NCBI GenBank assembly: GCA_905116865.2
Contig: CAJHNH020002024.1
Span: 249,668-313,667 of the forward strand
From: Candidula unifasciata
Taxonomy: Eukaryota > Mollusca > Gastropoda > Stylommatophora > Geomitridae
Direction: 5' to 3'
Length of the DNA: 64,000 nt
Of the stretch, positions 10,118 to 21,829 are shown one piece after another. A program made the position numbers and the translations under genes. A model generated the notes under the pieces. That model saw only the letters and a program-made list of their open reading frames with translations, was not told the DNA's origin and did no database searches. The first letter of the stretch is position 1, and every line of letters begins with the position of its first letter.

Positions 10118-10722
10118 TGCGACTTGCATGGGTATTACCTAATAAGCAATACGGCATACAATATTTCAACATGTAATGGGTGCGCAGCCAACACCCACAG
10201 GCGATTTAATTATGGGAATTACCAGATTAGAAGTACAACATTATTTCAACATCTAATGAGTGCACAACCAACCCCTACTGACGACTTATGTATGGAAATT
10301 ACCTAATTAGAGATACAACAGACAATATTTCAACATCTAATGAGTGCACAACCAAACCCTACTGACGACTTAGGTATGGGAATTACCTAATTAGAGGTAC
10401 AACATACAATATTTCAACATCTATTGAGTGCACAACCAACCCCCACTGGAGGCTTGGGTATGGGAATTACCTAATTAGAGGTACAACATACAATATTTCA
10501 ACATCTAATGAGTGCACAACCAACCCTCACTGGAGGCTTGGGTATGGGAATTACCTAATTAGAGGTACAACATACAATATTTCAACATCTAATGAGTGCA
10601 CAACCAACCCCTACTGACGACTTAGGGTAGGGAATTACCTAATTAGAGATACAACATACAATATTTCAACATCTAATGGGTGCACAACCAACACCCGCAA
10701 GCGACTACGTAAGCAAAGGTCT
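10118..10722. repeat. 84-bp tandem repeat, about 7 copies
   Basis: CAATATTTCAACATCTAATG recurs at 10323, 10407, 10491, 10575 and 10659 (period 84), and diverged forms sit at 10159 and 10239 (that unit is 80 bp). Each unit also carries GAGTGCACAACCAACCC and GGGAATTACCTAATTAGAG. Units 4 and 5 share the variant CACTGGAGGCTTGGGTATGG, so amplification was not uniform. No family elsewhere in the window matches. Confidence 0.95.
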
Positions 10723-11130
10723 CTGTACAAGCCAGTGGACTTGGAGCATGTGAGGCAGACACATATTGTATTCACCAATGGATGATGTAGTCAACATCAA
10801 CTCCGCCATCTTTACTTCTTACCACGGGCGACCTAATCAATGGAGGAATGAATGAACGAATGAATGAAAGAACGTCAGGACCGTCTTCAAAATAAGAGCT
10901 CGTTGGAGGACTTATATTTTTTCTGAGTGGGGCCTCGGAGCCTCGTCTGCCAGATTCATGCGCTCATGATGACTGGTAGTTGTTGGACTCGTCAATGCAT
11001 TGAACGAGAGGTGGCGCGCTCATTGACTAGTATTATATATATATAAGCAAACAGACAATGTGTTGATCGACACTCATAGAAAGAATTACAAAGATAGAAG
11101 GGCACACTAGACAACATAAAAGTCGAAAGG
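10723..11130. other. unassigned; GAAT-type repeat
   Basis: A degenerate (GAAT)n occurs at about 10842-10870 and a short (TA)n at 11034-11046. I see no gene. Confidence 0.5.
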
Positions 11131-11134
11131 TACA

Positions 11135-11200
11135 GTTACCGTGCCGGGAATCGAACCTGTCACCTCCAAATGGCGTGTGCGCTTTGCTATGGAAACAAAT
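11135..11200 (-). repeat. tRNA-like SINE head
   Basis: The minus strand reads GACAGGTTCGATTCCCGGCA, a good B box with flanking pairing, preceded by TTTCCATAGCAAAGCGCAC as a decayed A-box region. No well-paired anticodon stem or complete acceptor stem is visible, so I call this a SINE-type pseudo-tRNA and not a functional gene. A tRNA search that finds a full cloverleaf would overturn this. Confidence 0.5.
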
Positions 11201-11364
11201 CTAGTTAATATAATCACCAACTTCGCACGTATTTTAATGTCTAAAGCTATTAAACTAATCTTTCTATCATCAATCCATTACATGTCGCGATTTCTTCCGA
11301 ATGTTTTTGTTTTCTTGTAAACATCTGTACATTCACAATTTCAGAGGCTTCCTTCGATTTTCCA

Positions 11365-11492
11365 GATGCTCGCTCATTGTGTCCTCTTCGCAATGCCGGG
11401 GTGCCGGGTTCGATTCCAGCTGCGGGATGCTTTGTCTTGCGTTGGTTTCGTAAGCGGTACCAAGAACTGACAGTTCAGAAGCAATTGCAAAC
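11365..11492 (+). repeat. SINE F
   Basis: CGCAATGCCGGGGTGCCGGG followed by TTCGATTCCAGCTGC forms a B box. The downstream TTGCGTTGGTTTCGTAAGCG and CAGTTCAGAAGCAATT match the minus-strand copy at 42060-42215, and 38185-38335 has a related head (CGTAATGCGGGGTACAGGTT). This tRNA-like head is distinct from those of SINE A and SINE B. Confidence 0.7.
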
Positions 11493-11594
11493 TGCTGCAC
11501 GTAAAATTTGCCTAGAAAAACCACACCAGCTTAAAATGCTATGGTTGGGTTTTGCAATGTCCTGTAAAGGATACACAACTAACCTGTTTTCTTT

Positions 11595-11765
11595 TGTTTA
11601 TCACGCCGGTCGCCTTTACTTTCTGGGACTGTTCCTTGCATTTACTCAAGGCTGGTTCGACTTGATAGCCAAGGTAATTTTGAAAAATTGGGTCTGGTAG
11701 GACCCGAACCCACCACCTTACAATCCGCTGTTCTCGCCAGACAGCAGAGCTGGGTACATTTTATA
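11595..11765 (-). repeat. SINE A, 3'-truncated
   Basis: On the plus strand CACGCCGGTCGCCTTTACTT, TTACTCAAGGCTGGTTCGAC and AGCCAAGGTAATTTTGAAAA lead to the head (GGTAGGACCCGAACCCACCA, CTTACAATCCGC). The core half containing GATTGGTCTATA and the 3' hairpin are missing, so truncation is at the element's 3' side, which is unusual for target-primed insertion and suggests a later deletion. Confidence 0.7.
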
Positions 11766-11794
11766 TTCCACCATTCTAATTTTGTGTGTAGTAT

Positions 11795-12095
11795 AATTTC
11801 TCAACAACACAATGCATCGAATTCATTGAGAAACAGAAGGTCAAATGGTTTGGTTCATTCAGTAAGAATGCAGCTAGAACAACTAACTATCAACACAGGC
11901 GCTACAACTAAAAAGATCTGAATGGAAACCAGGAGGTCGCCCTCAGAGAAATGGATTGATGATATTAACGAGCTTTTGTATAGACAGAGGATGAAAATGG
12001 CCATTGTTGCTTAACAAGCACGGATCACAAACTTTTCCTCGCCATAACGCTTAACGGTACAAGCGGAAATTGATGTTCATGAGCGATGACGATGA
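11795..12095 (+). mobile_element. non-LTR retrotransposon C-terminal tail, decayed
   Basis: Frames in order show CIEFIEKQKVKWFGSF (the K-x-KWFGH signature), RMQLEQLTINTGATTKKI and RRSPSEKWIDDINELLYRQR. The order and spacing fit the thumb/C-terminal region of RTE- or CR1-like reverse transcriptases. At least two frameshifts separate the pieces. The closest relatives in the window are L and K (IEKQRMKWFGHL, IKEQQMKWFGYL). Confidence 0.65.
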
Positions 12096-12555
12096 TTAAT
12101 CTCTCATTATGTCGATAATCTTCGGTGCTTGTGAAAAATGGTTTCGATAATTCCTATGCTATTTTTATTTGTCATTGTTATTGTTTATTTTTTATTAACT
12201 AAATGTTATCAACTTTTACAAATACAAATACAGTCAACCTTAAGACTTAGATGAAAAACCTGTGATAAACACTCCATCAGACCCCAGAGAATAAACAGTC
12301 ACAATTCTATGCAACAGTTGCTTCACAAAATGCGGCTTTCCTTGGCTGCGATCCGTTTTCTCAATGAGTGTTTTTTTCCTCCTCGTTCTTCCTCCACTGT
12401 AACATGTTTTTGTTTTTCTTCTTAAGTGTTTGTTTACTCCCGGCGGCTGAGATCCAGCCCAGGTAGGCAACAGGTGCGAGCGGGTGAAAATCATGGTAGG
12501 AGGTTGTGTTGAGTTTACACAGTTGTATTATTGGCTGGAACAACTCCACGTCAGT
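12096..12555. other. unassigned, no gene seen
   Basis: Frames at 12240-12494 and 12361-12729 (minus) have no recognisable motif, and the second is mostly (GA)n. An AT-rich stretch lies at 12130-12240. Confidence 0.5.
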
Positions 12556-13945
<1,390 letters not shown>

Positions 13946-14174
13946 GCCTCTCTCTCTCTCTCTCTCTCTTTCTCCCTCCCTCCCCTCCCCCAACCTAATT
14001 TCTCCTTAACTGGGGTCGGAATAAAAATAGTAGTTTCAACTACTTTCACTGTTGCTTAGACATGTTACTATTAGACTACCACTGCTACCACTACTTCTAC
14101 TACTGCTGCTGCTGCTGCTACTACTACTACCACTACCACTACTACTACTACTACTACTATTACTGATACTGCTA

Positions 14175-14246
<72 letters not shown>

Positions 14247-14535
14247 GTTCGTAATCTTGTTTCTTCTTCTTCTTCTACCGATGTTGCTTTTGCAGCAGCT
14301 GCTGCTGCTGCTGCTACCACTACTACTATTACTACTTCTTATACACCGAAAAAAAATAATAACATAAATAATAATAGTAACAATGCGTTTTCTACTTCTG
14401 CTATTTCTTCTATTGCTATTTTTACCACCCCATCTGCTTACTACTTCTATTACCACCACTATAATAATTATTAATTTTAAAAGTACTGTTACGACTGCTG
14501 CTGCTGCAGTTACTATTATTCTCCGCCTCCTCCTT
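13946..14535. repeat. compound microsatellite block, unit 2
   Basis: This repeats unit 1 in order: (CT)n, CCCCTCCCCCAAC, GGAATAAAAATAGTAG, CTTTCACTGTTG, a shorter (ACT)n, CTACCGATGTTGCTTTTGCA, AATAATAACATAAATAATAA, TACCACC, TTTTAAAAGTACTGTTACGA and CTCCGCCTCC. The (ACT)n tract is about 500 bp shorter and the 28-bp repeat is not amplified. So the duplication came first, and the microsatellites then diverged in length. Confidence 0.85.
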
Positions 14536-14947
14536 CTTCTTCTTCTTCTTCTTCTTCTTCTTCTTCTTCTTCTTCTTCTTCTTCTTCTTCTTCTTCTTCT
14601 TCTTCTTCTTCTTCTTCTTCTTCTTCTTCTTCTTCTTCTATTATTATTATTATATATACCTTCTTGTTCTTTTTTGTTCACCGATTGTAGCTCCGTTGGA
14701 AAGACCAGGTTGTTCGTCCATCTAGACTTTGGCGTTGTGCCAGGGCCTGACTGTTGCGTGTATATCCGTTTTACTGGCTTATTTGTGTTCAGCTGGTTGT
14801 TGCTTGCCGCTCAGGCAGATGCACTCCGACTTCAAAGGAAGTCACCAGTTAGTCGACAGCTACGACATGCTTGCTATAAAGGCATTTTGACTTTTCTTCT
14901 TTTTCCCACAATGGGGCATCGGAACCCACTCGGGGATTACTAGTATA
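14532..14947 (-). repeat. repeat C with long (TTC)n
   Basis: A pure (TTC)n tract at about 14535-14640 is the (GAA)n tail on the minus strand. The body follows to about 14940 on the plus strand: TGTTCACCGATTGTAGCTCC, CTTTGGCGTTGTGCCAGGG, GCAGATGCACTCCGACTTCA, AAGGAAGTCACCAGTTAGTC, CAATGGGGCATCGGAACCCA. The tail abuts microsatellite block unit 2. The 186-codon plus frame (14383-14943) is this repeat plus TTC codons. Confidence 0.85.
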
Positions 14948-14948
14948 T

Positions 14949-15345
<397 letters not shown>

Positions 15346-16340
15346 AATTCCTACTAATTATTACTACTAGTTTTTCACCCTTTTATGTTTTCCTTGTATT
15401 CTTTTCTTTTCTGACAACGGTTTTATACTTTGACTGTTTTACGATATGAAGTCAACCGTTCTGAGGCACCTCTTACGACATGCATGGTAGGTTGCAGTGT
15501 TACTATTCTCTGCCTCCAAACACGAAGTCAACATAGCCAGTTCGTGTCAGTGATGTGGTTATATCCATTAACATCTTTAAGCCTTTGGGTGCAATCCTCT
15601 TGGCTCTCAAGTGGGTCTAGTCTGAAACCTTTAAGCTGTCTTCATTCTCGTGAGGTCTCCTCTGTGAGTGAAACCACACAAGAACTGTGTAGGGGGCGTC
15701 AGTAGACAACAGTGGATTGTCTTCCGTCTATCTTCTGTGGTTTCATTTCATTAAGGATAGCTTTCTTTAAATGTTTTTTTAAATGGTGTTTAAAGCGTGC
15801 CGTCAAGAAGAACATAGTACTGATGATTTAAACGTTCGCGGGGAATGAAGAGAGACACCGCTATATAGTGGACCACTTGGGTGCCTGACTACCAAGGTTA
15901 GTTCCACAAAAGTCTCCCCACGGACCGCCCATATGCACACTTGCTCACTCCTGATTGGTCGACCTTTAGTCACCCGACCATCGGACACTGCTACGGGGGT
16001 ATTTGGCAATGCCGTTCATATTGTATGTTGTATACTTTAAGCACACCAGCGCTTTTAACACTACAAAGACATTTAGAAACCGGGTCTAACACACAACCTC
16101 CCTTGAAAGTGTTGCAACCTATGTCACAGGTATTCTTTTTCTCGGAGGAAAAACTTAAATGCAAGACAATCCAGAAAAGAAACAACATAGCGGCAACCAG
16201 TAACCCACCGAACAGCAGACGAGTCTACAAAATGTATGAATGGAACGTGACCTGGTTTGTTTGGGAAGATTATCGTGGAATTAACCACCACCAAAAATTT
16301 CTCATAACATGGCTAGATTCGATTTTTTCTTAAAGTTGGA
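15346..16340. other. unassigned, no gene seen
   Basis: The longest frame is 130 codons on plus (15941-16333), with no motif I recognise and no codon pattern that persuades me. Others are 65-91 codons. I cannot exclude a rapidly evolving exon, but nothing supports one. Confidence 0.45.
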
Positions 16341-16460
16341 GACCCTTTCCACGCCTTTAGGCGTTGGGTATATAGGACTAGACCTCTATTTTTATAGACC
16401 ATTCAGCTCTAGGTGGGTAATGTGGTCAGTATCACGCCGGCTGATTGGAATATTTTAGTG
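16341..16460 (-). repeat. SINE A 3' fragment
   Basis: On plus: ACCCTTTCCACGCCTTTAGG, CGTTGGGTATATAGGACTAG, TTTTTATAGACCATTCAGCT, GGGTAATGTGGTCAGTATCA, CGCCGGCTG. The hairpin arms ACGCC/GGCGT are perfect here with a TTTA loop. The core and head are missing. Confidence 0.75.
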
Positions 16461-16574
16461 ATTAGACAGGATTATCATCACAACACTCCGGACAGATCCA
16501 TAGGTGCTCCGATCTCTTTCCTCTAAAGCACCACAAGTGTAAAATGACTGATGACCCCTGTTCTGTTTTGGTTA

Positions 16575-16886
16575 TTTTACTATTCCTAATCCACTGTGGT
16601 GTGGGTCCGAAGGTCTTAAGTTCAAATCCAAACGCATCTGGATTGTTTTCAAACATAATTGGCTCCTATGTCGATCGAGCCTTAGATGGGTACCAGGTGT
16701 GTCATGAGAAGTAAAAGCGGTCATTACGTTGACCAAATCACCCATCATTTGTGTACACAATTATGTCCAGCAACATTTTCCCCAAATGACCTTGGCTTCC
16801 AGGTCGACCCACCCCTGAATGGGTACCAGGTGCAGTCCTGGGAAGTAAAGGTGGCTGGCACGACGTTGACCAAATCGCCCATCATT
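16575..16886 (+). repeat. SINE A with tandem core units
   Basis: A head remnant (CACTGTGGTGTGGGTCCGAA, AAGTTCAAATCCAAACGCAT) leads to a first core unit. CACCCATCATTTGTGTACAC then starts a second unit with GACCTTGGCTTCCAGGTCGA, CCTGGGAAGTAAAGGTGGC and CCAAATCGCCCATCATT. The unit length is about 136 bp and continues after the J insertion at 17356-17715, so this was one tandem array before insertion. Confidence 0.75.
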
Positions 16887-17355
16887 CATTCATTCATTCA
16901 TTCAGTAGCATGTCCCTCGCGGAACCTCGCTGCCATAACAACCCTCCGGAAAACCTTCCTATCCTGAGCAAGATGTCCTGCGTCTGATACACCCATCTGG
17001 AGATCATCTGCCACATCCTGCACCCATCTTCTCCTTGGCCTTCCTCTTCCTCTCTTCCCAGGCATATACCCCTCCATTATTGTTCTCTCTAGACTTCCAT
17101 GACGTTTCAAGTGACCAAAATATTTCAATTTTCTTTGTTTTATTGTCTTTACTAGCCAACCCTCTTCAATATTCAGCTCTTGAAGTATGGATGCATTTGT
17201 TCTTTTCTTTACCCAAGATATTCTTAGAACCTGTCTGTAACATTTATATTCAAATGCATTTATGCGCTGTTCCGCTTGTTTAGTAAGTGTCCAGGTCTCA
17301 CAGGCGTATGTTGCAATGGGGAAAGATGCATGCTCTTAAAAATCTGACCTTTGTA
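16887..17355 (-). mobile_element. non-LTR retrotransposon J, 5'-truncated insertion with TSD
   Basis: One open minus-strand frame runs without a stop from about 17335 to about 16898: FPIATYACETWTLTKQAEQR, INAFEYKCYRQVLRISWVKK, LKYFGHLKRHGSLERTIMEG, GRGRPRRRWVQDVADD, MAARFREGHATE, stop. These are C-terminal motifs of an RTE/CR1-like reverse transcriptase; the catalytic domain is absent. The TGA stop lies inside a (TGAA)n tail, so there is essentially no 3' UTR. CCCATCATT at 16878-16886 and 17356-17364 flanks it as a 9-bp TSD. The open frame suggests a recent insertion. Confidence 0.88.
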
Positions 17356-17715
17356 CCCATCATTGGCGTATACAAATATAAGACTAGCCTCATATAACCA
17401 AAAGACCCTGGCTTCCAGGAAGACCCAACCTTGAATGGGTACCAGGCGCAGTCCTGGGAAGTAAAGGTGGCTGGCACGATGTTGACCAAATCACCCATCA
17501 TTGGTGTGTACAAATATAAGACTAGCCTCTTATAACCAAAAGACCCTGGCTTCCAGGAAGACCCAACCTTGAATGGGTACCAGGCGCAGTCCTGGGAATT
17601 AAGGACTGCAGGCGTGGTGCCGACTACATCACTCTCCCAGTGTCGATTGTCAATAAAGTATAGGTCTAGCCCTATATGCCCAAAAGCGTGGTAATGGGTC
17701 CTTTACTAATCCCAT
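17356..17715 (+). repeat. SINE A tandem core array, continued
   Basis: Units begin at CCCATCATTGG at 17356 and about 17494. Each carries ATATAAGACTAGCCTC, CCCTGGCTTCCAGGAAGACC, GGTACCAGGCGCAGTCCTGG and AAGGTGGCTGGCACGATG. The last runs into a complete 3' end: AGTGTCGATTGTCAATAAAG, GTCTAGCCCTATATGCCC, GTGGTAATGGGTCCTTTACT. So internal core units were amplified while head and tail stayed single. Confidence 0.8.
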
Positions 17716-17978
17716 ATGCCCAAAAAGCTTTAAGTGAGTAGAAGAATTCTCACTACACTTCATTAGTTTATAATATTAGTATAATTAGAGCACATCCCAC
17801 TGCTTGTAATTAGGACTTAGATGTCGTTTAAATGATTTTGTTACTGCCTATGAATGATGAATGAATGAATAACTGTATCCAAGGAGTGAAACTGGAAGGA
17901 CAGAATGCAAGAGGGGTCTGCGTGCCCAATTGGTAACCTTGGAAAAGAAATGTAGTTGGCTCGTTCATTCATTCATTC

Positions 17979-18165
17979 GCAGAAATATCAGATGTTCATG
18001 GCGATGATTATGATGATGAAGTCAATGCTGTTTACAAACAACAAGATACAATTAATTACACTCAGAATTCCTAGCAGAAATATCAGATGTTCATGGCGAT
18101 GATTATGATGATGAAGTCAATGCTGTTTACAAACAACAAGATACAATTAATTACACTCAGAATTG
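17979..18165. repeat. 95-bp direct duplication
   Basis: GCAGAAATATCAGATGTTCA starts at 17979 and again at 18074. The two copies are identical by eye for about 91 bases through TTAATTACACTCAGAATT. Identity over the whole unit implies a recent duplication or an assembly slip. The minus frame across it (74 codons, 18083-18307) shows no family I know. Confidence 0.9.
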
Positions 18166-18370
18166 TCCTATATGAGTCCTTCACGGGGAGGGGCTGGTCA
18201 CCCTTCTTGTGCATGACACAAAGCACGAGCTCCCTAGTCACAGCTACTACCCATTTGGGGTTCAATAATTCTAGCCCTCGCGAACCCAACCGCAGAGTCG
18301 GAAACAAGGCTGCCCAAGTTGGTAGTTTTGTGCATATTCGGTACTATTTTCCCCCTGGCGAGAAATTTTG

Positions 18371-18737
18371 ACAAAATGTATGAAATGCCTTAAAAGAGCT
18401 GCAGGAGTTTCAGGGAAAGACAGAATACGAAATCGCGAAATCAGACGAATACTAGGAATAAAGCCAGTCTTACAGGTCATCAAAGAACAGCAAATGAAGT
18501 GGTTTGGATACCTAACAAGAATGCCCTGGTACTATCTGCCACAGCGAGCCATACTCAAACGTTACAACGGGTATAGAGCGACTGGAAGACCTCGGAAATA
18601 TGGAGTGATGGCATTAAGAAGAGCCTTACGGAAATGAACATCAATCTTAATAGTGTTCTTGACAAAGCTCTTTAACGAATGTTGCATCTCCCCTCGACAC
18701 TTCAGTGAAGTATAATGTGGAAGAGAAGAAGAAGAAG
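18371..18737 (+). mobile_element. non-LTR retrotransposon K, C-terminal tail
   Basis: The frame gives MKCLKRAAGVSGKDRIRNRE, IRRILGIKPVLQVIKEQQMK, WFGYLTRMPWYYLPQRAILK and ATGRPRKYGVMALRRALRK. The first part is typical of the post-RT region (RRxxGVSRKDRIRNEEIR). A frameshift after RPRKY is implied because a second frame continues with EMNINLNSVLDKAL. The copy is 5'-truncated and ends near a short (GAA)n at 18721-18740. Confidence 0.8.
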
Positions 18738-18942
18738 AAGAGCAAAGCTGTACTTTTGGTGGCAACTCCGATGTTTTGGTACGTCTTCGAAATTTTGAAT
18801 CAATTTACATTTTAGCATTGTGCTGAACCTTTTGAAAACAGTAACTGAGAGTGCGTTGACAATTAAGTGTATGCTGCAAATGTAGTTTTTGACGTGATTG
18901 CTGAGGTACGTATTTGAGCTGTCTCAGTTCCACAGACTGCGG

Positions 18943-19235
18943 CGTCCGTGGCTTAGGCGTTGCTGACTCAAAGGCGTTGCGAGTCTGACTCGTAACCCAA
19001 CCTACCGCGATCGAAACCTGCGTGGGCTGCGTGGATTTTTATCGTGGTATGGGACGTCGCAGGTCGACCCAGACTCAAATGGGTACCAGGATGGGCTGTC
19101 CTGGGAAAGTAAAGACGGTTGGCGTAATGCTGACCACATTACCCACTGAGATCCGATTGGTCTGTAAAAATATGGGTCCCCTTCCCATATGCCCGTTGCG
19201 CCTAAGGGCGTGTAAAGGGATCTTTACTTTTTTAA
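18943..19235 (+). repeat. SINE A, type 2 head
   Basis: The head is GCGGCGTCCGTGGCTTAGGC, CGTTGCGAGTCTGACTCG, CCGCGATCGAAACCTGCG, then TGGATTTTTATCGTGGTATG. It is unrelated by eye to the type 1 head. It joins the same core: AGGTCGACCCAGACTCAAAT, CTGGGAAAGTAAAGACGG, CACATTACCCACTGAGATC, GATTGGTCTGTAAAAATATG. The end is GCGCCTAAGGGCGTGTAAAG, GGATCTTTACTTTTTT. Like 26232-26562 and 40985-41266 it is a type 2 copy. Confidence 0.8.
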
Positions 19236-19474
19236 AATTTTTTTAACAGTTCCACAGACTAGTGTAGAAGTGTCCGACCCGGCGACTAGCAGATGATTCT
19301 CTTCCATATCTTTTGTCACAGTTTATCATTTCAGTTTTTTTGACGCTGAAGCTTTTCTGATTTATTTCGAAGCAATTTGCGTCAGTGTGTTATTATATGT
19401 TTACCACTGTTCCTGTCTGTGTTTTTTTTTTTTTTTTAAATTGCTGTTCAAGTCTCTAAATTAGAGCGAGCACT

Positions 19475-19966
19475 TCCCGTGTGGGTTACAGGGCCCTTTT
19501 GTAGGAAAAAACAAGGAATAGACCCACTGCCTACCCAAAAAGCTGGTCGTAAGAGTCGACTAATTGAGAGCATCTGCCTGAGAGGAAAGGAGCCAGCAGT
19601 TTGTATAAATAAGTCAGATCTGTAAAACGGATGAACACGCAACACTCAGGTTCTGGAACAGGACTGCAGTCTAGAAGTGGATGAACAACCCATAACGTTC
19701 AGCCAGAGTTTGACAGCTGGTGACGCGAAGAAAAAGAAGAAGAAGAAGAAGAAGAAGAAGAAGAAGAAGAAGAAGAAGAAGAAGAAGAAGAAGAAGAAGA
19801 AGAAGAAGAAGAAGAAGAAGAAGAAGAAGAAGAAGAAGAAGAAGAAGAAGAAGAAGAAGAAGAAGAAGAAGAAGAAGAAGAAGAAGAAGAAGAAGAAGAA
19901 GAAGAAGAAGAAGAAGAAGAAGAAGAAGAAGAAGAAGAAGAAGAAAAAGAAGAAGAAGAAAAATGA
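19475..19966 (+). repeat. repeat C with 235-bp (GAA)n tail
   Basis: The body has CTTCCCGTGTGGGTTACAGG nearby, then GGTCGTAAGAGTCGACTAAT, GCATCTGCCTGAGAGGAAAG, TCTGTAAAACGGATGAACAC, GGTTCTGGAACAGGACTGCA and GACAGCTGGTGACGCGAAG. The GAA run from about 19731 to 19965 follows without a break and contains only two or three interruptions near its end. Frames of poly-Lys, poly-Arg, poly-Phe and poly-Ser here are artefacts. Confidence 0.9.
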
Positions 19967-20539
19967 GATGAAGGAGCGAGCAAAAAAATATGAATAAGTG
20001 AATGTTACTTCACATAATGATGAATAAAGATACATATAATACTCCTATTTTTTTTTAAAAAGCATAAGTTATCAGCTTCTTACGGAAAAAAAAAAGTACT
20101 ATTGAAGTCGCTGGCAGACGAAAAATATTCTTTCTAGTTTGTTGTCAAGAAATGGACAAAGAAGTTCCATTATCATCAAACGTACGGGGTTATTTATTTT
20201 TATCCTATCCCAGATGACGTCACAGGACAGTCTAACATTTTAGAGGGTGGTAAGGCTGGGTTTCCCCACTTTCTGATGTTTTTGACGACCCCAAAACATC
20301 TAGAACTGAACATAACCCAAACCCACCTAGGTCCCACGACTGCATGCAGTCTATCTACCACCACCCCCCCCCCCCCCCCCTGAAATATTAAACTGTTCCG
20401 TGATCTGTGGATTTTCCCACGTACGGTAAGCCAGTTGTTTTCTTGATTGTGTGTGCGTGCGTGCGTGTGTGTGTGTGTGTGTAAAAAAAAGGGGAGGGGT
20501 GTATGTTCAAAGATGGTTAAAGGGCTTTTTACTTCCAAA
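19967..20539. other. unassigned; poly-C and (TG)n
   Basis: A poly-C run lies at about 20365-20382 and (TG)n at 20450-20482. I see no gene; the 124-codon minus frame (20200-20574) translates these repeats and has no motif. Confidence 0.5.
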
Positions 20540-21391
20540 CTAGCTGTACCCGGCCACGCGTTGCTGTGGCCCAAAATGGTGAAATGGGGAGGAAAGAAAA
20601 TAGCTCTCAGCTAACAGTGTCTGTCATATCCCCACCCCCCCCCCCCCCCACCCCCCCCCCACCCCTCCCTCGACGGATTGAAAAATCATCAATGGCTAAA
20701 TTATTAAAATAGAAATAGTTAAGAAATGAGAACTTTAAAATAATATTTTAAGCTCTCTCAGCTAACTGAAGGATGGATTACTTATGACTTTACTACCGAA
20801 AACTGAAGAGTTTAGGTCATATATCGCAGCCTAGCTGTAAACCACAACACAACGTGCCAACCACCCTCTCTAGGGCGAACGAAGATTACCTGTGACATGA
20901 CCATTGAGCATCACGTCGCCGCTGTCGCAGGCTAGCTGTAAAGCCCAAACCGAAAAAGGCGTAGATGTCGCAGCCTAGCCATAAACACAACACAACGTGC
21001 TAGCCGCATAGTTAATGGCTAAAAAAAAGTTATATTGCCTAGCGGGGAATCGAACGCGGGTCACTCGCATGATAGGCAGAATAGTTACAACTACGCTAAC
21101 AAACACTCATGCATAAAGTGGAAATGAAATTATATAGTAATGCAAAGTTCAATAAGAGCTCAGCAGTAAAAAGTGGCCAATCAACTAAAAACAAATCCGG
21201 ACCGGCAACAAAACAAATAATGATTTGACGGTTGCTGGAGCTACATCGTTTGTGGTTTGTGCATTTTTCTGACAAAAACTCACGCTTTGAGTCAAAGGCA
21301 ACGTTGTGTGAAAATTTGAAAGCAATCGGTTCAGTAGTTTCCGAGTTTATAGTTAACACAGTCGAAAGTTTAACATTTTTATTAATATAGA
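20540..21391 (-). mobile_element. non-autonomous Helitron, both ends present
   Basis: On the minus strand the element starts TCTATATTAATAAAAATG and soon has ACTCGGAAACTACTGAACCG, a motif I associate with Helitron 5' regions. It ends with a hairpin, GGCCAC ... GTGGCC with an 8-nt loop, then GGGTACAGCTAG. Flanking bases are A before TC and T after CTAG, the A|T target expected for Helitrons, which make no TSD. Length is 852 bp with no Rep/helicase frame, so it would depend on an autonomous relative. Inside are degenerate repeats of TCGCAGCCTAGCTGTAAA (20825, 20925, 20968) and a tRNA-like segment. Confidence 0.88.
21037..21104 (-). repeat. tRNA-like segment inside the Helitron
   Basis: Read in the Helitron's own direction: GTTAGCGTAGTTGTAACTAT, CATGCGAGTGACCCGCG, TTCGATTCCCCGCTAGGC. 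There is a strong B box (GTTCGATTCC) and an A-box-like AGCGTAGTTG. The anticodon arm pairs poorly and the acceptor stem is incomplete, so it is not a working tRNA gene. A comparable segment lies in the other Helitron-like element at about 37783-37880. Confidence 0.6.
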
Positions 21392-21829
21392 TTAAAAATT
21401 GTGTACCTGTTGGTATGTTTTTGGTACTTTTTCAGAAACAACAACAACAACAACAACAACAAAACACAAATTGTGTACTATTCCCCAAAACATTCCCGCA
21501 CCCCTGGAATGAAACAGAAAATACGATCTTCAGACGGCGAGGTTATTACTAAAAATCTTCACCACTGAGATCCCGTATGAATTTTTTAAAAGTGTGGATG
21601 TGGATATTTGGAAACAAAACACTAAAAAAAAAAAAACTTTTTGACTCCTTCAATCTGCTACTTAGTTGAGCGGCCACTGTATCGAGTCTGTGTTTATTTG
21701 CTGACTCTTGGTCATACTGTTTCTTTGTGGCGTTTGGTTGCACCTTGTATTCCGATTTTCCGTTGTGGGTGTTTCGTTTTTATCTGAGTGAGGTTGGCCA
21801 TCTTTTTTTTTTCATTTTGGCTTAGTTTG
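21392..21829. other. unassigned; CAA repeat
   Basis: A (CAA)n run sits at about 21437-21461 and a poly-A at 21625-21637. This could include the 3' UTR of the minus-strand retrotransposon to its right, but I cannot place that element's end. Confidence 0.4.

Noticed and set aside
10118..10722. CRISPR-like spacing of repeats
   Set aside because: The repeats are directly tandem with no unique spacers, and the window is eukaryotic.
18083..18307. Possible coding segment on the minus strand (LRLGSRGLELLNPKW ...)
   Set aside because: Short, runs into an identical 95-bp duplication, and no family recognised.
21037..21104. A functional tRNA gene on the minus strand
   Set aside because: Strong B box, but the anticodon arm pairs poorly and the acceptor stem does not close; it also lies inside a Helitron.
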